In this document: piece by piece, positions 1-4,439 of the stretch
How the letters are laid out: the number at the start of each line of letters is the position of its first letter
How positions within the stretch are numbered: position 1 is the first letter of the stretch
Origin: an uncultured Saprospiraceae bacterium
GTDB lineage: Bacteria; Bacteroidota; Bacteroidia; Chitinophagales; Saprospiraceae
NCBI GenBank assembly: GCA_937959095.1
Contig: CALGLY010000027.1
Coordinates: forward strand, 1 to 5,908
DNA: 5,908 nt
Direction: 5' to 3'
The notes under the pieces: generated by a model
Told to the model about the DNA's origin: nothing
Database searches by the model: none
The model's input: only the letters and a program-made list of their open reading frames with translations
Position numbers and translations under genes: made by a program

Positions 1-287
1 TTGTGTTGAAGATAAATAAGATTTCAAACTTTTTACAATCAATAATAGACCGTCGAATTACAAAATGTTCATATAAATAGCCACAACGCTATTTAGTTTA
101 TTGTGAGGTAATGGGTCAACTCATTACCTCCTTTCGTTAACAACGCTAAAAAAATCCCTCCTTCCATACACTTTTCTTCCGCTCGAATTTGCATTTTCAA
201 ATTGAATTTCGGTACTTCCCCACTTGAAGTTCTTAACTAGAAGTAACCCAAATCAGACATAAGGGACTTCGCAAATAGATTCTATTT
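1..287. other. Leader region upstream of fabD without a recognisable gene
   Basis: This 287-bp stretch is AT-rich and contains no ORF I can assign. One plus-strand frame is open from the left edge to a TAG at 78-80, encoding 25 residues with no recognisable motif. It could be the tail of an upstream gene, and the hairpin 25 bp further on would suit that, but the support is thin. The rest, 131-287, should contain the fabD promoter. The best match to the Bacteroidota pattern is TTTG at 188-191 followed 21 bp later by TACTTC at 213-218, which is a poor -7 box. I see no tRNA, riboswitch or repeat array here. Confidence 0.6.
105..130 (+). terminator. Hairpin, possible terminator of an upstream gene
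   Basis: The arms GAGGTAATG (105-113) and CATTACCTC (122-130) are perfect reverse complements. Adding a G-T pair (114/121) and a G-C pair (115/120) gives an 11-bp stem with a 4-nt loop, TCAA. The sequence after it on the plus strand (CTTTCGTT) is pyrimidine-rich but not a clean T-run, so this is a weak intrinsic terminator at best. It lies 25 bp after an in-frame stop at 78-80 and 157 bp before fabD. It could instead be a structured element or a protein-binding palindrome. Confidence 0.4.
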
Positions 288-1166
288 ATGAAAGCATACG
301 TTTTTCCAGGACAAGCATCTCAATTTGAGGGGATGGGCAAAGATATGTACGAAACATCGAGCGAAGCAAAAGCCTTGATGGAGCAAGCTAATGAGATACT
401 CGGCTATCGCCTCACCGATGTCATGTTTGAGGGGAGCGCAGAGGATTTGAAACAAACCAAAATCACGCAACCTGCTGTCTTTTTACATTCCATCACTAAA
501 GCAAAACTGGCGGGCGAAAGCTTTCTGCCTGAAGTCGTAGCAGGGCATTCCTTGGGAGAAATATCTGCCTTGGTAGCCAATAAGACCTTAACTTTTGAAG
601 CGGGTTTAAGATTGGTACAGCAACGTGCCTTAGCCATGCAAAAAGCATGCGAAGCCGTAGAAAGCACGATGGCAGCAGTAGTAGGCTTGGACGATGAAGT
701 GATAGAAAAAGCTTGTGCCGAAATAGAGGAAATTGTAGTGCCTGCCAACTATAATTGTCCAGGGCAATTGGTGATCTCTGGTTCTATGCCAGGCATCGAA
801 AAAGCCGTGGAAAAACTGAAAGAATTGGGTGCAAGACGAGCAATCGTACTAGCTGTAGGCGGAGCGTTTCACTCGCCTTTGATGCAGCCTGCAAAAGAAC
901 AATTGCAAGCAGCTATCGAAAGTACGACCTTTAGTGCGCCTATTTGTCCGATTTATCAGAATGTGAGTGCAGCAGCAGAGACTGACCCAGAACGGATACA
1001 ACAAAACTTGATAGATCAGCTTACATCACCTGTGCGTTGGACACAAACGATGCAAAACATGATGGCAGATGGTGTGACAGAATTTATAGAGGTTGGGGGA
1101 ACAGGAAAGGTGATTCGTGGGTTTATTAAGCGAGTAGATAGAGCATTTCCAACAAGCACACTTTAA
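288..1166 (+). CDS. fabD: Malonyl-CoA:ACP transacylase (FabD)
   Basis: FabD moves the malonyl group from malonyl-CoA to acyl carrier protein in the cytoplasm, supplying the extender unit for type II fatty acid synthesis. The 292-residue product is close to the usual length of about 300. It starts with the family motif FPGQASQ (6-12), whose Gln9 matches the oxyanion-hole Gln. GHSLGE (86-91) contains the nucleophile Ser88. Arg113 (in QQRALAMQ) matches the malonyl-carboxylate-binding Arg, His195 (in GAFHSPLM) the catalytic His, and Gln244 the Gln that orients it; the His-to-Gln spacing equals that of E. coli FabD. A ferredoxin-like insert sits around 125-190, and the C-terminal EVGGTGKVI (268-276) is typical. 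The ATG at 288 places the first motif at the normal distance from the N-terminus. No Shine-Dalgarno is visible. The yqgE-like gene begins 5 bp after the stop, so the two are probably co-transcribed. No defect is seen. Confidence 0.97.
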   Translation: MKAYVFPGQASQFEGMGKDMYETSSEAKALMEQANEILGYRLTDVMFEGSAEDLKQTKITQPAVFLHSITKAKLAGESFLPEVVAGHSLGEISALVANKTLTFEAGLRLVQQRALAMQKACEAVESTMAAVVGLDDEVIEKACAEIEEIVVPANYNCPGQLVISGSMPGIEKAVEKLKELGARRAIVLAVGGAFHSPLMQPAKEQLQAAIESTTFSAPICPIYQNVSAAAETDPERIQQNLIDQLTSPVRWTQTMQNMMADGVTEFIEVGGTGKVIRGFIKRVDRAFPTSTL

Positions 1167-1171
1167 AGAAT

Positions 1172-1738
1172 ATGCAGCAAATCAATCAGAAAGATATAAA
1201 AGCTGGAAGAGTACTCCTTGCAGAACCCTTTATGCGCGACAATAACTTCAAGCGTGCAGCAGTAGTACTTTGCGAACACAACGAAGAAGGCTCTTTGGGC
1301 TTTGTGATGAACAAGCCGCTAAATATGAAAATCAATGAATTAATCGCTGATTTTCCTGAATTTGATGCCGAAGTCTTTTTTGGCGGCCCTGTTCAAACCG
1401 ATACCATTCACTACATCCACAATGTGGGCGATTTATTGGATGATAGCGTGAAAATCATGGATGGAATTTATTGGGGCGGCGATTTTGGAAAACTAAAAAT
1501 ACTCATAGAAACAGAGCTTATACAACCCTCTAATATCCGTTTTTTTGTAGGCTACACAGGTTGGTCGAGCGGGCAACTGTGGGAAGAAATGCAATATAAA
1601 TCGTGGGTACTCACAGATATGCACGCCAACTATTTATTCAAATCGAAGTATCCGCAACTTTGGGAAGAAGTGATGAACCATAAAGGAGGCGTTTTCACCG
1701 TTATTTCCCGTATTCCTGATAGTCCTGATTGGAATTAG
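1172..1738 (+). CDS. YqgE/AlgH family protein (UPF0301/DUF179)
   Basis: This 188-residue protein matches the YqgE/AlgH family in length and motifs. It has an N-terminal GRVLLAEPFM (12-21), CEH (34-36), GFVMNKP (43-49), the hallmark FGGPVQ (70-75), YWGGD (100-104) and GYTGWSSGQL (127-136) followed by a conserved Trp at 145. There is no signal peptide or membrane segment, so it should be cytoplasmic. The biochemical role of the family is not settled; AlgH was named for an effect on alginate production in Pseudomonas, which should not be carried over to this organism. The start lies 5 bp after the fabD stop with no Shine-Dalgarno, which argues for one transcript and perhaps translational coupling. 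The family assignment is firm and the function is unknown. Confidence 0.94.
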   Translation: MQQINQKDIKAGRVLLAEPFMRDNNFKRAAVVLCEHNEEGSLGFVMNKPLNMKINELIADFPEFDAEVFFGGPVQTDTIHYIHNVGDLLDDSVKIMDGIYWGGDFGKLKILIETELIQPSNIRFFVGYTGWSSGQLWEEMQYKSWVLTDMHANYLFKSKYPQLWEEVMNHKGGVFTVISRIPDSPDWN

Positions 1739-1816
1739 TGTTTTTGAAATTTGAGACTTTTTAAACCTTGGAATTTGATAATTAATTCAAATTCATAGAT
1801 TTACAAACCCACTTAA
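1739..1816. other. Intergenic spacer with AT-rich inverted repeat
   Basis: The 78-bp gap holds an exact 8-bp inverted repeat, GAATTTGA (1771-1778) and TCAAATTC (1787-1794), with an 8-nt AT-rich loop. The stem has only two G-C pairs and no T-run follows it, so it is a poor terminator for the fabD-yqgE pair. Its left arm contains the TTTG of the candidate promoter described separately, so it could instead be an operator-like palindrome. Chance is a real alternative in DNA this AT-rich. Confidence 0.35.
1774..1803 (+). promoter_or_regulatory. Candidate Bacteroidota-type promoter for the Lon-N gene
   Basis: TTTG at 1774-1777 is followed after 18 bp by TAGATTTA at 1796-1803. This resembles the -33 TTTG and -7 TAnnTTTG elements used by the primary sigma factor of Bacteroidota; only the last base of the -7 box differs. 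The box ends 13 bp before the ATG at 1817, implying a very short leader, as for the barrel gene at 3191. This suggests the Lon-N gene can be transcribed apart from fabD-yqgE. The pattern match is the only evidence. Confidence 0.4.
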
Positions 1817-2446
1817 ATGAGCGAAATTTTACCCTTATTTCCGTTACAATTAGTAGCGTTCCCAGAAGAACGACTCAACCTCCATATCTTTGAACCACGT
1901 TATCAGCAACTCATACGAGATTGCGAATCTACAGGTAGTCATTTTGGTATTCCTAGTTTTTTGGAAGGGAGCTTACAGAATTTCGGTACAGAAATGGAGT
2001 TAATTCGTATCGAAAAAACTTACCCTGATGGCAAAATGGACATCCGAACGAAAGGATTAAACGTTTTTAGAATAGATGAATACTTTGATACTGCTCCCGA
2101 TAAACTCTACGCTGGTGGCATTGTGAAGCGCATGTCTAATAATACAGATAGCGATATTGTACTTAGCAAACGGCTCGTCGATGGCATAGGGGAACTCTAT
2201 CGGATTATGAATATCAAGAAGGAAGTTCCTATGGTTGAAGGATTCAGCAGTTTTGCGATGGGGCATCATGTGGGATTCACGACAGAACAAGAATATGAGA
2301 TGCTACAAATCGGAAGCGAATCGCAGCGGCAAGAATTTATGCTTGCTCATCTGGAACGCCTCATCCCTATTGTTCGCCAAATGGAAGACTTACGAAAGCG
2401 CGTACAAATGAATGGGCATTTCAAAGATATTATTCCGCCGATGTAG
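1817..2446 (+). CDS. Stand-alone Lon N-terminal (LON substrate-binding) domain protein
   Basis: The 209-residue product aligns with the N-terminal substrate-binding domain of Lon protease and stops there: there is no Walker A motif, AAA+ module or Ser-Lys protease domain. The signature is LPLFPLQLVAFPEERLNLHIFEPRY (from residue 5), with the usual FP, P and IFEPRY positions, then the beta-rich GTEMELIRIEK (57-67) and the TKGLNVFRI strand (78-86). The C-terminal half (115-209) looks helical and ends in NGHFKDIIPP. It is probably cytoplasmic. Such Lon-N-only proteins are common and of full length in themselves, so this is not a broken lon gene. Their role is poorly defined; binding unfolded or regulatory substrates is an inference from Lon. 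It follows fabD-yqgE on the same strand after 78 bp and has a candidate promoter of its own. Its last 17 bp overlap the convergent methyltransferase gene. Confidence 0.92.
   Translation: MSEILPLFPLQLVAFPEERLNLHIFEPRYQQLIRDCESTGSHFGIPSFLEGSLQNFGTEMELIRIEKTYPDGKMDIRTKGLNVFRIDEYFDTAPDKLYAGGIVKRMSNNTDSDIVLSKRLVDGIGELYRIMNIKKEVPMVEGFSSFAMGHHVGFTTEQEYEMLQIGSESQRQEFMLAHLERLIPIVRQMEDLRKRVQMNGHFKDIIPPM
2430..2446. other. 17-bp convergent (tail-to-tail) gene overlap
   Basis: The TAG of the Lon-N gene is at 2444-2446 and the TAA of the methyltransferase gene reads on the minus strand from 2432 to 2430. The last codons of the two genes therefore share 17 bp. No hairpin followed by a T-run is visible near 2446 on the plus strand or near 2430 on the minus strand, so their transcripts probably overlap further. 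Confidence 0.9.
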
Positions 2447-3104
2447 AGCCTACAAGCATCCAATTTCCACCTACATCGAAATAATTAGCTTCGGGAAATG
2501 CAATTTTAAATTGCGTCTCATAAAATGTCCGAGTAGCTTCTAAAGCTTCTTCCGTTGCTGCAAGACAATTATATAAAAGTATCCCGTTGGGTGAGAGTAA
2601 ATCCCTTAATACTTGAAGATATTCTACGGACTTGAAATGTGGCGGCGTAGTATCATCCAAAAATACATCCATACAAATCATATCAAACTGTTGCTCGCAT
2701 TGTAATACATAGGCATAAGCATCTGCACATAAGATTTCTATTGGTGATTGGAGCTGAGGTAAGGTATATTTATTGGCTAAATAGACGATAGCTTCATCTA
2801 ACTCTACTGCGGTATAATGATAGTTCTTTTTAAATTTTTGCTCTAGCATACTAGGAATACTCCCTAAGCCAAAACCTAAAATCAGGACTTTCTGAATATT
2901 GCGTTCCTCTAGGTGGAGACGCTCAAAAGCGCGGGAAAAATTGGTATATAAATCCTCGAAGGAATAGACTGCATTAGCGGTACTCAACTGATAGCGTCCA
3001 TAACGCAAACTCACATAAAGATGCGGATTGATATGGGTAGGCGCACTTTCGATATGCCATTCTACAAAATAACTTAATAAACGTTTCCAGAGTGCTTGCT
3101 GCAT
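2430..3104 (-). CDS. Spermidine-synthase-like class I SAM-dependent methyltransferase
   Basis: The 224-residue protein has the Rossmann-fold methyltransferase layout of the spermidine-synthase-like group. VLILGFGLG (73-81) is the glycine-rich SAM-binding loop, AVELDEAIV (99-107) carries the acidic residue Glu101 that should bind the ribose, CADAY (126-130) supplies the next ligand Asp, and FDMICMDVF (140-148) plus the LLSPNGILLYN strand (169-179) complete the core. The N-terminal part (28-60, with YGRYQLSTANAVYSFEDLY) resembles the small beta domain of spermidine synthases. The true aminopropyltransferase signatures (GGGDGG loop, DSSDP-type catalytic Asp region) are absent; DDTTPP stands in that place. 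I therefore call it synthase-like and do not name a substrate. No signal peptide is seen, so it should be cytoplasmic. The ATG at 3102-3104 fits the family start. It is divergent from the barrel gene. Confidence 0.85.
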   Translation of the reverse strand: MQQALWKRLLSYFVEWHIESAPTHINPHLYVSLRYGRYQLSTANAVYSFEDLYTNFSRAFERLHLEERNIQKVLILGFGLGSIPSMLEQKFKKNYHYTAVELDEAIVYLANKYTLPQLQSPIEILCADAYAYVLQCEQQFDMICMDVFLDDTTPPHFKSVEYLQVLRDLLSPNGILLYNCLAATEEALEATRTFYETQFKIAFPEANYFDVGGNWMLVGSTSAE

Positions 3105-3190
3105 AGGTTATCAATTACGAAGTGTTCTCTGTTCTGAATAATTACAAAGTAAAAATAAAAATCCTCTATTTTTGCATCAAATCGAATGTT
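3105..3190. promoter_or_regulatory. Divergent control region between methyltransferase and barrel genes
   Basis: This 86-bp AT-rich region must serve both divergent genes. For the plus strand, TATTTTTG at 3167-3174 is a perfect match to the Bacteroidota -7 element TAnnTTTG and ends 16 bp before the ATG at 3191; a clear -33 TTTG is missing at the expected distance. For the minus strand, a TTTG (complement of CAAA at 3145-3148) could act as a -33 element, but the following -7 box is poor. The two candidate promoters would sit within about 40 bp of each other, so the genes may share regulation. Confidence 0.5.
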
Positions 3191-4336
3191 ATGAGAATTA
3201 TTAGCATCCTCTTATTGGTTTCGTATAGTTGCTTAGTTAGTGCGCAAAGTGAACAAAAGAACTCGAGTCTCAATGGTTATGTCAAAAACCTACAATCGCT
3301 TTTCTTACTCAATCAAACCAATCAGGCCTTGCAGGATAATCTGTTGCACAATCGCTTAAATTTCAAGTGGTATGCCAATGATAAATGGACATTCACTGCC
3401 GAAGCACGTACCCGATTATTTTGGGGCGATCAGGTGCGACTTTCAGGAGGAAAACCCTACATCACAGGTTTGGATGCCGCTAATGATTACTTCAATTTAT
3501 CACTAGGCACAGCCAATACTCAAGGTTTGGCAGCACATAGCATGATAGATCGCTTGTACTGGGAATATGTGCAAGAAAAGTGGGAAATTCGAGTGGGTCG
3601 GCAGCGTATCAATTGGGGTATCAATACGATTTGGAATCCGAATGATATTTTTAATGCTTATAACTTCACCGATTTCGATTATGAAGAACGCCCTGGCAGT
3701 GATGCCTTGCGGGTACGCTATTATACCGACTTTGCTTCGAGTATTGAATTTGCGGTGAAAGCCTTCGATAAAAAAGAAGATGCTGTAGCTGCTCTGCTCT
3801 GGAGATTCAATAAAGGAAACTATGATTTTCAACTCCTTGCAGGTATCGTAGAGGAACAAGTTGCGCTCGGTGGTGGCTGGGCTGGCAATATTGGAAATAC
3901 AAGTTTCAAGGGAGAGTTCACCTATTTCACACCTATTGACAGTAGCGGACAAGCATTTGTAGCGACCTTTAGTTCTGATTATTCCTTCGGCAATCAGCTT
4001 TATGTGAGTGGTGGTTTTTTATTTAATAGCAATGGCTCAACGAATAGCAGTTTCTTAGATTTATTTACTACAGAGTTATCTGCCCAAAATCTTTATCCTT
4101 ATAAATATACCCTCTTTTTGCAAGGAGCTTATCCGCTCACACCGCTTATCAATGCAGGACTTTCGGTACTCTACAGTCCATCCGAAACCAATGCCTTATT
4201 TCTGAATCCGACCTTCACCTACTCTATCAAAGAAAACTGGGATATTGACTTTGTAGGGCAATTGATTTTTGCAAAAACCACTACCTACAATAGTCCTGTA
4301 CAAGTACTCTTCTTAAGGACTAAGTGGAGTTTTTAG
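3191..4336 (+). CDS. Outer-membrane beta-barrel (porin-like) protein
   Basis: From the ATG at 3191 the product is 381 residues. It begins with a Sec signal peptide: MR, a hydrophobic core IISILLLV, then VSA-QS with likely cleavage after Ala18. The frame is open back to an ATG at 3122, but that would put 23 extra residues before the signal peptide and place the promoter-like box 3167-3174 inside the gene, so 3191 is chosen. The mature part consists of alternating polar/aromatic strands (for example FKWYANDKWTFTAEARTRLFW, 58-78) and ends in Phe (KWSF), as in BAM-assembled barrels. The stretch YWEYVQEKWEIRVGRQRINWG (123-143) followed by NPNDIF and EERPGSDALRVRYY resembles DUF1302/porin-type barrels, in which a conserved VGRQ...WG strand precedes a periplasmic or pore loop. 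There is no TonB box or plug, so passive transport or a structural role is more likely than TonB-dependent uptake. The substrate is unknown. Confidence 0.85.
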   Translation: MRIISILLLVSYSCLVSAQSEQKNSSLNGYVKNLQSLFLLNQTNQALQDNLLHNRLNFKWYANDKWTFTAEARTRLFWGDQVRLSGGKPYITGLDAANDYFNLSLGTANTQGLAAHSMIDRLYWEYVQEKWEIRVGRQRINWGINTIWNPNDIFNAYNFTDFDYEERPGSDALRVRYYTDFASSIEFAVKAFDKKEDAVAALLWRFNKGNYDFQLLAGIVEEQVALGGGWAGNIGNTSFKGEFTYFTPIDSSGQAFVATFSSDYSFGNQLYVSGGFLFNSNGSTNSSFLDLFTTELSAQNLYPYKYTLFLQGAYPLTPLINAGLSVLYSPSETNALFLNPTFTYSIKENWDIDFVGQLIFAKTTTYNSPVQVLFLRTKWSF

Positions 4337-4378
4337 AAATAAAAAAGAAGGGAAAAAGCTTCAACACTCCTTCCCTTC
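4337..4378 (-). terminator. Intrinsic terminator for the minus-strand secreted-protein gene
   Basis: GAAGGGAA (4347-4354) and TTCCCTTC (4371-4378) form a perfect 8-bp stem with a 16-nt loop. Read on the minus strand, the hairpin is followed at once by TTTTTTATTTCT (4346 downward), a good T-run. On the plus strand the following bases (ACAAGTTC) are not T-rich, so it should mainly stop transcription of the gene ending at 4440. The T-run ends right at the stop codon of the convergent barrel gene (4334-4336). Confidence 0.75.
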
Positions 4379-4398
4379 ACAAGTTCATTTAAGTACGC

Positions 4399-4423
4399 AG
4401 ACAAGAATAGATTATTTTTGTCT
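4399..4423. other. Second AT-rich hairpin in the convergent intergenic region
   Basis: AGACAAGAATA (4399-4409) pairs with TATTTTTGTCT (4413-4423) over 11 bp, with one G-T wobble and a 3-nt loop. A smaller stem, AAGTCT (4424-4429) with AGACTT (4435-4440), lies next to it and touches the stop codon of the minus-strand gene. Neither has a clear T-run on the plus or minus side. They may protect the 3' end of either transcript, or help stop the barrel-gene transcript, for which no standard terminator is seen. Confidence 0.4.
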
Positions 4424-4439
4424 AAGTCTTAAGTAGACT

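Noticed and set aside
404..748. Minus-strand ORF of 114 codons opposite fabD
   Set aside because: It lies fully inside fabD, whose catalytic motifs are intact, and its Ser/Thr/Ala-rich translation shows no domain. It is an antisense shadow.
2057..2290. Minus-strand ORF of 77 codons opposite the Lon-N gene
   Set aside because: It is inside the Lon-N coding sequence with no domain signature or supporting signals, so it is a shadow.
1817..2446. Truncated or degraded lon protease gene
   Set aside because: The protein has the typical length and C-terminal end of stand-alone Lon-N proteins, and the DNA after it is an intact convergent gene with no remnant of ATPase or protease domains.
3122..3190. 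Upstream ATG extending the barrel protein by 23 residues
   Set aside because: The extension would precede a complete signal peptide and contain the promoter-like TATTTTTG box; the ATG at 3191 fits better.
3191..3244. Lipoprotein signal in the barrel protein (Cys14)
   Set aside because: The residues before Cys14 (S-Y-S) do not form a lipobox, and a normal signal-peptidase I site follows at VSA-QS.
3503..3952. Minus-strand ORF of 149 codons opposite the barrel gene
   Set aside because: It is fully inside the barrel coding sequence, and its translation has no recognisable motif, signal peptide or promoter. The sense frame has a signal peptide and barrel pattern.
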